Shown: positions 1 to 10,800 of the stretch, piece by piece
How positions within the stretch are numbered: the first letter of the stretch is position 1
How the letters are laid out: the number at the start of each line of letters is the position of its first letter
Source of the DNA: Euglena gracilis
Lineage: Eukaryota > Euglenida > Euglenophyceae > Euglenales
Direction: 5' to 3'
DNA: 64,000 nt
NCBI GenBank assembly: GCA_039621445.1
Contig: CP154954.1
Coordinates: forward strand, 65,926,891-65,990,890
Position numbers and translations under genes: made by a program
Notes under the pieces: generated by a model
Seen by the model: the letters and a program-made list of their open reading frames with translations, nothing else
What the model was told of the DNA's origin: nothing
Database searches by the model: none

Positions 1-96
1 CAGAGTACCAGCAAAAAGAATACTGGTATTGTCTACCAGTATTTTTATTGGTACACAAAATCAGTAAAAATAAGAGTCATGGCACAAAGTGGGGCC

Positions 97-235
97 CCTC
101 ACCCACCCCTCACCCTCACCCACCCCTCACCCACCCCTCACCCACCCCTCACCCACCCCTCACCCCTCACCCCTCACCCCTCACCCCTCACCCACCCCTC
201 ACCCCACCCCTCACCCCCCCTCACCCACCATAGAT
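97..235. repeat. CACCC-rich simple repeat
   Basis: About 140 bases of alternating CACCCCT and CACCCACCCCT units. It is open in all frames, so the proline/histidine/threonine-rich reading frames across it are composition artefacts. Positions 236-414 hold poly-G and poly-C runs and nothing recognisable. Confidence 0.85.
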
Positions 236-414
236 CCAGAAAAATGGGTGTTATTTATTCTGATCGATCATTTTGTGGGCAAATTGCGGAACTTGTGCAA
301 TTGTTCAAGTGCCCGGGGGGGGGGCTCCCGCCGCCCCCCGGACCCCCCCCCCCGGCAACTGAAATAATCCTCATCTCTGTCCAGCAACTTATTTTGCGGG
401 GAAATCGGGGGACG

Positions 415-669
415 TTACTGAACTGTCCCAATGGCCATTGAACATTCCCGTGACACGCATAGATGCACAGCACAGAGATGCGGTTGTAGACTCACGGCCG
501 TTGAAGCCGCACCAAAGCCGCAATAATGTCCAACTTCGTAGCCATAACCCCTTGTGCATGAATTAAGGCGATTGAGAGCTGTTTCAGGATGCCCATGTTC
601 CAATAACTCAGAATAAGCTCCAAAGTATTGTAACACATAACCGAACAACACGTCAGTGTTCACTGCCAT
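415..669 (-). CDS. hypothetical small ORF or exon, 84 codons
   Basis: A complete ATG-to-TAA frame of 84 codons on the minus strand. Unlike its surroundings it has balanced codon use and a protein-like composition, with several Gly, Tyr and Cys residues and a start MAVNTDVLFGYVLQYFGAY. A possible acceptor, TGCAG, lies about ten bases before the ATG, so it could be a single small gene or a coding exon. No family is recognised, and no signal peptide or membrane span is obvious. The flanks on both sides are simple repeats, so context gives no clue. Chance is possible in 64 kb, but the absence of low-complexity bias makes it better than most short frames here. Confidence 0.3.
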   Translation of the reverse strand: MAVNTDVLFGYVLQYFGAYSELLEHGHPETALNRLNSCTRGYGYEVGHYCGFGAASTAVSLQPHLCAVHLCVSRECSMAIGTVQ

Positions 670-1618
670 TGTGTGAAAACTGCAATGGGGCCGTTCAAAA
701 GTGCATCATCACCCCCTTTTGCCAACCAACCTCATCAACAACTTCCCATACAGTTCCCCCCACACCCCCCATACCTCACCCCCCCCCCTCACTCACCCAC
801 CACTCACCCCCTCCCCCCCCATCCCCCCCCCCCCCCCCCTCCCCCTCACCACCCCCACCCCCCCCCCTCACCCCCTCACCCCCCCCTCACCCCCCCCCTC
901 ACCCACCCCTCACCCTGGGTGAGGGGGCCCCACTTTGTGCCATATGTGAAAAATAATACTGGCTTTTTTCTAGGTTTGTAGAACCCCAAAAAAGCAAAGA
1001 CATGGGGGAGGACTGGGACACGGGGTTGACACCAACAAACCCACCCATTTCCCAGGGAGGGTCCGTGGGGGATCAATTTGTGGTCCTATTTCTGTGTGCT
1101 TTGCTTTTTTGAAGCTTTTGTACGTGCCAAAAAAACATCCACAGATCAATGTCGTTCCGGCAGCTCCAAAGGTTGATGAAATACATGCAAATGGGCAGTC
1201 AAGAAAAAGAACTGAAAAATATGTCAAAAGAAACCGCACATACAATATAAAATTTCTTCAGAGTGTACAAAACTCTGCTGTTCGGACTTTACATGTCTCA
1301 CTGAAGGAGAAACAATCCCACTAAAGAATAAAACCTACAATTTCTATTGAACCATTTCTCCCCCTCAAGGCACACCAAAGGGCAAAAAAAAAACAAAATA
1401 TAAAATAAGATATATAAGTAAAATAGAATTGCAGTGTGCATGTCATCCCCAGGAACTGTCCATGGCTGGGCCCTGGCGGGACCGCGGGGGGGGGGGGGGG
1501 GCGGCCGGCTGGGGGGGGGGGGAGGGAGACCGGGCTGCCGGCTGGGGTGGGTGGGGGCGAGACCGGGGTTGCGGCATGGCAATTTTTCAGGTGAGGAAAC
1601 ACAACCAAGACCCTCAAA
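670..1618. other. non-coding, C-rich repeat and G-run
   Basis: Positions 755-920 are a CCCCAC/CCCCTCACC simple repeat and 1485-1525 a long G-run. The segment 960-1480 is AT-richer and shows no coding signal on either strand. Confidence 0.5.
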
Positions 1619-2024
1619 TACCTCCCCCCCCCTTGTCTAAGCACCACCCTTGTCTAAGCACCACCCCCCCGGTTCTTACCCATCTTTTTACAGGTCATCG
1701 TCACGGGGAGGTTTATTTTGTGTGCATTTTTAAGGGAAATTTCTCAAACATTTCGAAATTTCTGCAACTTCTGAGACCTGATTTGGTGAGGTATTGTTGA
1801 TTTCTGCATCCCAATGTGTGTAAGTTCAACAGTGGACCTCCAAAATAAGGTGAATTTTTCTTTTTCGGCGCGAAGCGCCGGATTTTTTTTGCATTCAAAA
1901 TTTTCCGCCTTGTCTAAGCACCACCCCCCTGGTTCTTACCCATATTTTGGCAAAATAAGCACCACCCCCCCCCCCCCGGTTCTTACCCATCTTTTCCAGT
2001 TCTTAGACAAGGGGGGGGGAGGTA
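1619..2024. mobile_element. TA-flanked poly-C TIR element, copy a
   Basis: Begins TACCTCC, a C-run and TTGTCTAAGCACC, and ends with the inverse (CTTAGACAA, a G-run, GGAGGTA). The terminal inverted repeat is about 23 bases and both ends carry TA. The interior repeats the motif AGCACCACC-C-run-GGTTCTTACCCAT at about 1650, 1917 and 1958, and holds a hairpin GGCGCGAAGCGCC near 1867. No ORF. It is one of six similar elements here (1619, 5259, 43578, 48798, 50550, 52915). The TA ends suggest a TA target duplication of mariner type, which is inference. Confidence 0.55.
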
Positions 2025-2469
2025 ACGCGACACAAAATAAACACAAATGAGACACATATAAACACAAAAATGCTAGATGTCTGCAAATTCTTTCAGGAGC
2101 TCCCCGGGATGTACATTGTTCTGCCGAAGAAAACATAGAGTTTTCACCCCCTCTGTATTTTTTTTATTTGGGACATTACATGTTATGAAACATACTGGTT
2201 CTAAAAATATGCAGTTTGTAGCCTCAGGGGAAAAATTGGCCAGAAAGTGGAATTTTTCGAGTCGAAAAACTATTCCTTCAGAAATTGAAATATTGAAAGG
2301 GGAAAGAAACACACAAAAAAATGAAGAAAAAAAAAACACACACACACACAAATCTTGCAAAAAAAAACCGAAAATGCACGAAAAACGTGTTCTTGTCCCC
2401 CCTGCAGTTTTTTCTTCTTCTGCATCTCCCTTGGAGGGGAGGCGGGGAGCAAACCCACCCCCTGGCCCA
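2025..2469. other. non-coding, AT-rich upstream or intronic stretch
   Basis: AT-rich with a short CA repeat at about 2337-2350. It lies just before the first recognisable receiver-domain exon and is most likely intron. No exon was recognised in it. Confidence 0.4.
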
Positions 2470-2553
2470 CAGCGATGCCACCACCCCACGGCCGTCGACG
2501 ACTCCTCCGTGGCCCGCCGGCTGTTGGTCCACACGCTTACCCCGGGCCAAAGC
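2470..2553 (+). CDS. receiver gene exon 1 (VDDS block)
   Basis: 28 codons. The acceptor is CTGGCCCA just before position 2470 (CTG at -8). The donor follows CAAAGC with CGCAGCC (CAG at +3; a shared C lets the edge slide one base to put CAG at +4). It encodes AVDDSSVARRLLVHTL, beta-1 and helix-1 of a receiver domain with the Asp-Asp pair that binds Mg2+. Confidence 0.72.
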
Positions 2554-5500
2554 CGCAGCCACCGTTGGCCCCCTGACCCTACCTGCCCCCCTCCCCCCGC
2601 CCGTCCACCGACCACCCCTGCATGCCACCCACCCCCGGTCGGGTGTTAGGAGTGGCTTTTGACAATTGGGGTTTTTTTGGCACCTAGTTGTGCGACCACC
2701 ACCTGGTCGGGGGTTGTTGAAACCTGGCCGGTGGACAAGGGGGGGGCGCCCCCCCCCCCCCCCCCCCCGGTAAATTGTCACCTGGCATGGCCGGAACCGG
2801 GGACCCTGACAACTTCCTATGGTGACAGGCGGGCTGGTGACGGGGACACTGAAAGTCTCCCAGGCGGAAACCTGACAGGTTCTCGGGAATGACAGTTTCC
2901 CGGGGGGTACCTGTGTGCAGGGTTGCCAGTGCCAGGAAGGCGTCAAAGCTGTATTTTTTTCAACCAATTGCATTATTTACCATTATTTGTTATTTGTTTA
3001 TTCATCTGCCTCCATGCATTGCAGCGTGGGAGGGTGAACAAATATTTTTCTTATTACCCCACAAAAAGATTCATAATAGTTTTTTGGGTCATCACGATAT
3101 CTGCCCCCCCCAAAAAAGTTTACATTTTAGGGCCCATATCTGCTTATTTATCCTGTCGGAAAGTTCAGCACCAGCTGACCATTTCTCCGGGAACCACCCA
3201 CAGTCTTGCAATTTCTGATATTTTTCTTCTGTATGCCGGGCGACCGCAAACCACCTCTGGGCTCCGCCCGGCCCGCAGCGGGGAGCCGATGCGGGCCGCG
3301 GTGACCGCCTACGGGAAGACCCCGGAGGAGGTGGCGCAGTTCCTGGACGTGGCCCCCGGCGCCGCGGACATCGTCGTCCTCGGCCAGGGCTGCCGCGTGC
3401 GTGCGGAAATCCCTGGGGTCAATCCACCAGGCCCACTGTTTCCATCCTGCCATTTTGTCATTCTGCCGTCCCTGCCCCTCCCTCAAGAAATTTTCCTCCC
3501 GGGGAAATTGTTCTCCACCCTCTGCACCTTCCAACCTGTCCTGACAGGGACCTGTGTCATCCCCCCTGTACAGGCAAGGGACTAAATATTTCATGTACCT
3601 CAAAATGTGTGGGTTTGGGCCAGCTCTGTGCAGCGCAATGCAGAATGGAAGCCAGTCCTGTGGGGAGCAAAAATGTTCCTCTTCCTGACTCCTGGCCCCT
3701 TCCATATTAAAAACCAACCCAGCAAGAAAAGAAAGCAGTGGAGTGAGTTGCACTTGAACCCAACAAGAGCCCTGTACGGCTGATGGGGAAGTGACTTCGA
3801 CATGACGACCATTTCGGGCAAAAACTTGTCGTTTTTGGTGCTCTTCTTTTTGAAGGAAGCACATTTTCTATGACGAATGTTGTGATCATGCTTTCTGGGT
3901 TTGATTTCAAATGCGTGAAACTAGCTATTTGGAGTTTTATGTGGGCCAGAAGGTCGAAAAACCATCTATTTTTTCCCTCTGGCACAGACCCCTTGGAAAT
4001 TATCCTCTGGTTCTTTCCTCCGCCCTTGTCTGTACTCTGGAGACAGTTTCCCTCCACAACGAACCACGTCCAATATAATGATGCTGGGCAGTGCTGGAAT
4101 TTTGGACACCAGAGGTGGTGTTCTGACAATGGGCAATGCCAGGCGATGCTGGGTGATACTGACATTTTTTTGCATAATTCAGATTTTCATCCCACATGAA
4201 CATAGAATGGCATAACTCGTGCCAGGCTGGGAGTTACAAGTAAACCAAAATATGGTAGATAGCGCATTCCAAGGACTTCATTTTAAGCCACCAGACATTT
4301 TTTTTGATTTTGCGTCATTTTTGGAGATCTTTTGAACTTTGGGGGGAAAAATCCCCCCCCCAAAAAAACGCCGAAAATTCCGAAATGGCCGTTTGGGGTG
4401 AGGGGATCGGCCAGGATTGGCCGAAAGTGGCCACCTGGCACTGAAGGCGCCTGAAATTTTCTTTTGGTTTGCCGAAATTCATTATATTTGGCCCAATGGC
4501 CAGAGTGACCAACCCCCCTGGGTGGTGGTCAGAAGTGGCTGATTTTTTGACTGACTGGCCTGTTTTTTGAAAGTGCAAATGAACCCCTCCAATGGTTTGG
4601 CCTGGCCGGGTTGCAGGCACGCCTGATTAAAAAAAAAGCAACGGAAACAGCAGTTTTTCGCCTGCCCTTGTGCATGCCTTCCTGCCCAGCCCTGTTGGCC
4701 CGACTACCATTTGGATTATGGGCCGGTCACGTTTCTCGGCACCGACCTCGTGCGGGCGGTGCTGGAGCGCGGCTACCGCGGCCTGGTCTGCATCCGCTCC
4801 GCCAACGCCACGGCCTACGACGAGGCGCAGTACATCGAAGCCGGGGCCCACCCCGGCCAGCCCTTCCAAAATTGAAACGGCCACGAGCACGTTGTTGGTG
4901 GTTCCGCAGGTTTTGCCCGCTGCTGGGGGAGGCAACTCCAATCATTTTTGCTCGCATGCCCGCAGACACCCCCCTCTGACCCCAGAAATATCCATTTTGA
5001 TTGAAAATTATATGGGTCCCCCCTGGACCCCTCCCCGGGGTGGTGTCTGCTAGGGGCAGGCACCCTATAGCACCCCCCCCCCCCCCCCGGTTGGTAAGTG
5101 CAAGCCTGGTCCAGTTTTAGGCCATTTCTTGGCCATTTTTTTAGCCCAAATTGGTCACAAATTGGCCACCCACCCCATTATGGACCACATCGCCTGGGGT
5201 TTGATTTGCATGCAGAACAGTTCACAATATTGAAAATTTTTGCTCTGGCAACTGGACTTACCCCCCCCCTATGTCCAACGGCCCCCCTATGTCCAATGAC
5301 CACCCCCCCCCCCGGTCAGAGGACACCTTTTCGGAGGTTCGACCAAATTTTTGGTCCTGGCTTGAAGCGCCGGGACGAAAAATTTTGCCCAAAATTTGGC
5401 CAAAAATTTGGCCAAAATGCCATTTTTGACACTTTTTGGACAAAAATTTGTCAAAATAGCCCAAAATTTTTGGCGCGAAGCGCCGGAAGGGAAAATTTGG

Positions 5501-5971
5501 GCATTTTTGGGTGGGTAGGGACCCGGGTACCCACCAACTTTCTTTTGACCCCATGTCCTACGACCACCCCCCCCCCGGTCAGAGGACACCTTTTTGGTCA
5601 CTACCCTATGTCCAACGACCACCCCCCCCCCCCGGTCAGAGGACAGAGGTTACCGGTCATTGGACATAGGGGGGGGGGGGTAGTTTTGCACCGCAGCGAG
5701 CTGGCTGCGGTGCTGGTGTGAGGGGTTGTGATGTGCCAGTGTACACATCATCACTATCACGGGCTGGTATAAACCCTGCGCGCCACTTGTGTCCCCCCTG
5801 GTTGGTTCGCCAATGGGTGGGTAATGCATGTGTGTGTGTGTGTGTGTATACATATATAATCATACACACATACATATATAGATGGCCCCCATATTCTTAA
5901 TGGCCTGCGGGTCATTACGAGACCTGGGGGGGAGTCGTATGGGGTGTCACACACGCATGTGTATACACACA

Positions 5972-6003
<32 letters not shown>

Positions 6004-6321
6004 CATATATGCATACGTATGCATACATTGCACATATATATGTGTGTGCGTGCGTGTGTGTGTGTGTGTGTAAAATAATCTAGATTTTCCAACATGACAA
6101 CTCAGCCGGTCAAACTGTTAAGGGTAAGGTGACAATTTTCCGGGGTAGGTTTCAACCAGGGGGTGTTTTTAGCGAAAAAAAAATATTCGAATTTACCCCC
6201 ATTTTTCCTTAATTTTGGGTTGATGGACAATGTTTCACTGCGACGGTAGAAATCATTTTTTTCCTCCTGGAGTTGGCTTCTTTTTGCCAAGATTTTGAGA
6301 CGTTAGTCAGCCAGCCAGCCC

Positions 6322-6355
<34 letters not shown>

Positions 6356-6600
6356 AAGTCAACCCCGTGGGGTCCTAAGTCCCCGCACTGGGGTTGGCGT
6401 TGCGTTGCCGATCCAGGGGCGGGGAGGCCAGCCCCCACTGCTGCATCGGCAAGGACGTCCACCCCCAGGCGATGGCACGGGCGCTGATGGCCGCCTACCT
6501 CCACCGCCCCGCCCCGTCCCTGGGCTCCGCCGCCCTCCTCGCCCTCCGGCCCCTCTCCCCGGAGGAGAAGGGGGTGGACAGCGCCGTGCACTCTGCGGTG
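2470..6600 (+). CDS. response-regulator receiver domain gene, partial, four exons
   Basis: Exons 2470-2553, 3265-3381, 4702-4854 and 6448-6600 join in one frame of 169 codons. They spell a complete phospho-receiver domain: the acidic pair in AVDDSSVARRLLVHTL (exon 1), the phospho-acceptor Asp in VVL-DYHLDYG (exon 2/3 junction), the Ser of CIRSAN (exon 3) and the conserved Lys of GKDV (exon 4). Receiver domains accept phosphate from histidine kinases. Whether this is a free regulator or the receiver of a hybrid kinase cannot be told, because flanking exons are not visible. After GKDV about 47 residues follow (two short helical stretches, Pro/Ala-rich linker). The coding blocks are GC-rich against AT- or repeat-rich introns. 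The introns lack GT...AG and instead have CAG near the 5' end and CTG near the 3' end. Exon edges may be off by one or two bases. No downstream exon was found before the repeat cluster at 6923. Confidence 0.75.
2554..3264 (+). other. nonconventional intron 1 of receiver gene
   Basis: 711 bases, CGCAGCC at the start and CTGGGCTC at the end, no GT...AG. It contains a C-run near 2755 and, at 2790-2905, a copy of the dispersed motif CCGGGGACCCTGACAACTTC that recurs at 48.4-49.1 kb. Confidence 0.6.
3265..3381 (+). CDS. receiver gene exon 2
   Basis: 39 codons, ending with ADIVVL, the beta-3 strand immediately before the phospho-acceptor. Preceded by CTGGGCTC (CTG at -8) and followed by GGCCAGG (CAG at +4). 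It joins in frame to exons 1 and 3. Confidence 0.75.
3382..4701 (+). other. nonconventional intron 2 of receiver gene
   Basis: 1320 bases, GGCCAGG at the start, CTGTTGGCCC at the end (CTG at -10). AT-rich; no repeat family or nested gene was recognised. Several antisense frames here are shadows of the GC-rich exons or chance. Confidence 0.6.
4702..4854 (+). CDS. receiver gene exon 3 (phospho-acceptor Asp)
   Basis: 51 codons, beginning DYHLDYG with the phospho-acceptor Asp as its first residue, then FLGTDLVRAVLERGYRG, LVCIRSAN (the switch Ser/Thr position) and YIEAGAHP. The donor is GGCCAGC (CAG at +4). The first bases could slide, but only this start gives the Asp in frame. Confidence 0.78.
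5259..5682. mobile_element. TA-flanked poly-C TIR element, copy b
   Basis: TIRs TACC-C-run-TATGTCCAA / TTGGACATA-G-run-GGTA. The interior carries repeats of the hairpin TGTCC..CGACC-C-run-GGTCAGAGGACA (about 5273-5330, 5551-5590, 5607-5643) and the stem GGCGCGAAGCGCC near 5472. An inverted relative of its interior lies at 49190-49500 and a weaker one at 60650-60890. Confidence 0.6.
5826..6075. repeat. GT/AC and GCAC compound microsatellite
   Basis: TG repeat at 5829-5846, CA/GCAC repeat at 5966-6005 and GT repeat at 6040-6071, separated by unique sequence. Long Cys/Val or His/Thr frames through it are artefacts. Confidence 0.85.
6448..6600 (+). CDS. receiver gene exon 4 (GKDV block)
   Basis: 51 codons starting GKDVHPQAMARALMAAYL, which supplies the conserved receiver Lys and helix-5, followed by a Pro/Ala/Leu linker. 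The end is set by an ACCAGCC donor-like sequence and is less certain than the start. Confidence 0.65.
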
Positions 6601-6654
6601 ACCAGCCTGGCCGGGAGGCCCACTGGCTTCACCTGTCATTTGCTCTCGCCCTCC

Positions 6655-6850
6655 ATGTGTGGTTGGGTGGTTGGGTGGTTGGGTGGGTGGGTGGGTGGGT
6701 ATGGGTGTTGGTGTGAGTGCAGGTATGTGAGTGACTGAGTGAGTGAGTAAGTGAGTGAGTGAGTGAGTGAGTGAGTGAGTGAGTGAGTGAGTGAGTGAGT
6801 GAGTTAGTGAGTGAGTGTATGTGTGTGTGTGTGTGTGTGTGTTGTGTGTA
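6655..6850. repeat. GGTT/GAGT/GT microsatellites
   Basis: A GGTTGGGT run (6660-6700), about 20 GAGT units (6728-6810) and a GT run (6820-6842). Positions 6851-6922 are AT-rich with no feature. Confidence 0.9.
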
Positions 6851-6922
6851 TTATGTGCTGTGTACTTGTGTGCGCGCGCATGTGTGTGTTTGGATGAATT
6901 GTATATGCCTCTGAATCTATGA

Positions 6923-9365
6923 ATAATTATACCTCCTCGGTGTATTGTGCATATGGTGCATACCTGCTGCTTTCTGAAGCATTTTTGTCTGAGCCTGAAT
7001 TTGCAATTATTGTTTGACTATTTCCCGGTTGATGTGCAACCGAAGCAGCATTTTTTCTTTTTTGTTTGTTTTCTCCCGGTCATGACATTGGTAACGGTTG
7101 GCCCTCTGTGGCCGCCCAGCTCCCCGGCGTGCTACGAGCGACCCGTCCATCCGCTGCTTGGGACCCAGCCAGGGCTGTCGACCACTCAGATGGATGAAGG
7201 TTCAGAAGTTGTCAAGTGGATTCCCGGACGAGGGGTAACATACGACGTAATTCTCTTTATTTGACAGAAATGATGGCGGATGATATGTCGCTTGGTGGTG
7301 ACTCTGGGAGGTGCAGGTTGGCTCTCGGTTTTTGGTGGCCCCGATTGCCTCCTGCGGGTTGTCTTTCCGAACCATTCCAGGCTTTTTTTCCCTGCAGTCT
7401 TTGGTGCAACGTGCTGCCTCCCCGTTTTCCCCCGGTGGGAACTTTCCTCCCAGCTACATGGCTATGGGCAACGTGATCCACTCGTTCCCCGCTTCACGGT
7501 TCGGCTGAAGAAAAGGCATGGGTGTGGAGGGAGCTGACCGCAGTGGGGGGCCCGGCGTCCGGTCGCCAAACACGCTGCCGCCGGCCCTGGGGGCACTCGT
7601 AAGGCCGGGGACGGGGACGCCCCGGCCTCTTTCCCGGAACTGCCCTCGAGCCACTGCCCCTCCCCCCGTGTGGCGCAGTGGTCCGAATCCCCTGTTCTCC
7701 CCCCTGTGGTGTATGCGGAAGAGCCAGCGAATGGGCCGGGAGGGGACTCGGGGGCTCCAATTTGGAGCCTCAGTCTCGAAGGGGTCAAGGTTGAAACTTT
7801 GCGAGTCCGTGGTTTGTCGTGTTCATTGTTTCCAGCCAAATTCCCAGCCAGGCAAATCATGAGACTGCAAAAAAAAATTGCAATTTGTTGCAAGAAACCA
7901 AAAGGCAACGCCCACGGGATGGTGGGAGTGTTATTCATCCTCTCGTGTTTTCCAGGGGACTCATTGGGGATGGGGAGGAATGTTGATTCGTGAGGTTGAG
8001 CCATCATGGCATGACCCCTCCCGACCGCTCCCAAGCTGTTCTGTCTGTCTGCCACCTAATGCGGTGATGCTGCGCCCCCTCAACCCCAACGTCGTTCATG
8101 TTTTTTTTGTTTGTAGCCCCGCTGTCGCGGAGCACAGCCTTTGTGGGGTGTGGTTGGGTGTGGTTGGGTCGTTGGGCCTCTTTTGTGATGGAGCCAACTG
8201 CACCAGCACGCAGCATGCATACTGTCCACCGGAGCACTTGCTAGTTTTGGTCAGGTGAACTTGACCTCCCTCGCCATGTGTACCTGTATTCTGCATCTGC
8301 CCGTGTGTCAGGGCCCTTCTGTGTCAGAAGTGGTCACCAGTTTGGCATTGTGCATCCACGCCAAAAGCCAAAGGGTGTGCTCCCCGTCGGGGATGCCCCT
8401 GACCCCCGTGACGAACGCATCACCCCCCACCAGCCTTCATGCACTGCGTTTGGCGTTTCTGACGCCGCCAACCTCCCAAGCGCTGGAGCGCGTCGGGCGG
8501 GACTGTACTCTCGGCAGCGTCATTTAAGTGTGTTTCGCCACACCACTCCAATTGTTTCCCTCTGTTGAAGGTCCTCGTTGTTTCGCCAGCAGGCAGTGGT
8601 CGCTGTTGCTGGTTGTGCATTGAATATAAACAACTGGAGTTGCACGTGAATTCCCGCAAAGCTATCGTTGCCCCTCCCTCCTTGTTCAGGATGGACCCCT
8701 GCCGCCTGACTCGCTGTCACCCCGCTATTCATGTTCATATTTCGGTCATTGCAGTTGTCGAGAGTTTCGCACTCCCCCGAGGCAGACCGAGAAGGGGGAC
8801 ACCGAGAGCGGAGCACAATACCAAGCGAGGTAATGCCTTGTTTGCTGGATTTTTGAAGGTGAATGTTTTTGGGAAGGTTAGGCTTTGCCCGTTTGGTGCT
8901 GCAATGTTGGCACGTCAGTCCGGCGTGGATGATTTTGGGTGGCCGACCGACCCCTCAGGGAGCCCCCCTCCGACCCCCCCCCAGGAAGGTTTTTTCTTTT
9001 ATGGGAGGTTTGGGAGCTATCTTAACGTTTGTGTGCTTCGCCCTCGGTCGTCCTCTCTCGGTCTCTCTCTCTCGGGGGGGTGCGAGACACGACTTCGTGG
9101 GCTCCGCACTTTGCCCTTGTGAGGCCATGCCTTGTTTGCTGGCGTGTTGTTTGGATGGTGTGTTTGCGCCGGAGTTGGCTGAATCTTAATTTGCCCTTCG
9201 GTACCCAGAAGAAGAAGAAGGTCAATCAATCAGCCCAAATTATCCACAGCAGGGCGCTCTTACAGACACCTCGGGCTCCGCACTTCGCCATTGTGAGGCC
9301 ATGCCTTGCACACCGGCGGTTTGCTGTGACTGTTTGATGCGCTCGGTTAAGAGGCCCCGCTTAGT
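6923..9365 (+). mobile_element. 2.44-kb direct repeat A, copy 1 (chimeric DIRS derivative)
   Basis: Nearly identical over its whole length to 16147-18590. The first 1.85 kb (6923-8769) has no similarity to the DIRS elements. Positions 8770-8825 resemble a DIRS right terminus (CCCCGAGGCAGACCGAGAAG) and 9036-9365 contain two DIRS left-terminus modules with the shared motif TCCGCACTTTGCCCTTGTGA. In the second copy the repeat is joined directly to a DIRS gag/RT fragment, so A may be the body of a non-autonomous DIRS-like element. A possible spliced frame exists within: one block ending VVKWIPGRG at about 7243, then after a GTAACA...GTGCAG gap an open block to a stop at 7508 containing NFPPSYMAMGNVIHSF. 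This is unproven. Confidence 0.6.
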
Positions 9366-9433
9366 CGTACTCCCTCGAGGAAAACCGACCAGGGAGGAAG
9401 GGACACCGAGGGCGAAGCACAAAGACCTTGTGA

Positions 9434-9527
9434 GGCCATGCCTTGCTCGCCGGCGGTGTTGTTTGGATTGTTTGCTGCGTTGGGTTAGGAGTCCCTGCTT
9501 AGTGCCGCCTCGCCGGAGTTGGCTGAC
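9434..9527. repeat. inverted terminal repeat of DIRS copy 1, right
   Basis: GTGAGGCCATGCCTTGCTCG through CCGGAGTTGGCTGA, the inverse of 13792-13887. The same module recurs at about 9122, 9293, 18347, 18518, 23330-23425 (inverted), 33760, 35290 and 39293, marking DIRS ends throughout the window. Confidence 0.75.
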
Positions 9528-10800
9528 GATGCTGCTCCGACTTGGCGACGTGACTTCTTGCCCTTGGGGGGGGTCCCCCCCCTCTCCCCCCCCTGGCCCC
9601 CACTCTCTGACCGAGGGCTTTTGAAGACAAATTTTCTTTTACGGGTGGGGGGGTCGGGCTCACAAGGTCTTTGTGCTTCGCCCTCGGTGTCCCTTCCTCC
9701 CTGGTCGGTTTTCCTCGAGGGAGTACGAGACACCTCGGGCTCCGCACTTTGCCCTTGTGAGGCCAGATTGTGCACTGAAATTAGGGGGGCCAGGGCATTT
9801 TCCAGGGCACCTTGGGCACCCAGTCGTTGATAGTGGGCTGTAAAAGCCTCCACCCCCCTCCACTGGCCAATTTCGCAAACTTCTTGGGCAGAAAGGCCCA
9901 ATTTTTTCAGTAAACCAACTCCTGCCCCTCTGGTGGAGTGGGCCCCCCACACCTGGGGAGTCACCCCATGTTTGGCCAAAAATTCTTTTGTGATAGAAGC
10001 AACAGTGTCTGCACTTATGGCTCTGAAGGGGGGTTTTAATGAAATTAGGAGGGGGCCCCCAGGTCTGACGAATGAACGTGTGGCAGCCACATAACACATC
10101 ATTAAATGAAATGGGCTTATTTGGGGACATTGGGGTATGGACACAACCCTCTCCCACTTGTGAAATTTTTGCCCTTTACGCTTAATTTTGATGTAGGGTG
10201 CCCTACCCAACACACTGGTGGTTCGTTTGACTTGTGCCAAGTCAGAGGATCGATATAAACAGAGAACTCGTGAGCAAAAAATCAGCTGGGTACGCAATGT
10301 ACAAATATCAGTGGGCATAGGGGCCTTGGCCAGCCCCAGGAGGATTGGGAGGGGATCCCAAAATGCCCCATACTTCTCCAGATTTTGGTTCCAAAGCCTC
10401 TTGTAGGGGGTTAATAGGGTGTGGAATCTCAGTCCACCAAACCCAGGAATCAAAAGCATTGCACTGTATGCATTACGGGCTTGGGCCTTGGAAAATTGGA
10501 ATAATTGTATTAAAGCGTCAGCCACTTGGTCAGTGGTGGCTTCAGGGGGGGGCACCCCCATGTGTTCCAAAATTACCCACAGAAGTGCAAAAGCACTCTG
10601 ATAACGTTTTAAACTGGGGTTTCTCCCCAGGAAATCTTCAATGGTTTTAACCTGAATTTGTTTCCCCTCCAAAATTTGCCTGAGCAAATCATGCAAAGTA
10701 GGGGCCACCTGGGGGGTGGCATTTGTTCCCCCCTGCAATTGGTGAACATACCCCTGTAGGGGGTGATTTTCAGGCAGGGGGTCCCTGGTACTTTCATTTT
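9485..10800 (-). CDS. DIRS copy 1 tyrosine recombinase
   Basis: Site-specific recombinase that inserts the circular DNA copy of the element. Catalytic signatures are visible in order: the first Arg in LCLYRSSDLAQVKR, the HxxR box in WGAHSTRGAG (about 9925-9955), the Trp in IGQWRGVEAF and the Tyr nucleophile in FTAHYQRL (about 9815-9850). The frame overlaps the end of the RT/RNase H frame, as in other DIRS elements. The same frame stays open for 1380 codons across the whole element (to 13627), but only the last roughly 430 codons are recombinase. It runs on through the terminal repeat to a stop at 9485 with a basic, low-complexity tail. No break is seen in the catalytic region, so it may be functional. 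Confidence 0.82.

Larger units (their letters stand above)
4855..6447 (+). other. nonconventional intron 3 of receiver gene
   Basis: 1593 bases. Starts GGCCAGC, ends CTGCTGCATC. It contains a poly-C TIR element (5259-5682), a hairpin CACCGCAGC-GAGCTG-GCTGCGGTG at about 5689-5712, GT/CA/TA microsatellites (5826-6075) and a CCAG tetranucleotide run (6308-6354). Confidence 0.6.

Noticed and set aside
3148-3864. 238-codon minus-strand ORF
   Set aside because: It is the shadow of the GC-rich receiver exon 3265-3381 extended by chance.
7670-7700. tRNA or tRNA-derived SINE (TGGCGCAGTGG resembles an A box)
   Set aside because: No B box (GGTTCGANNCC) and no cloverleaf fold downstream.
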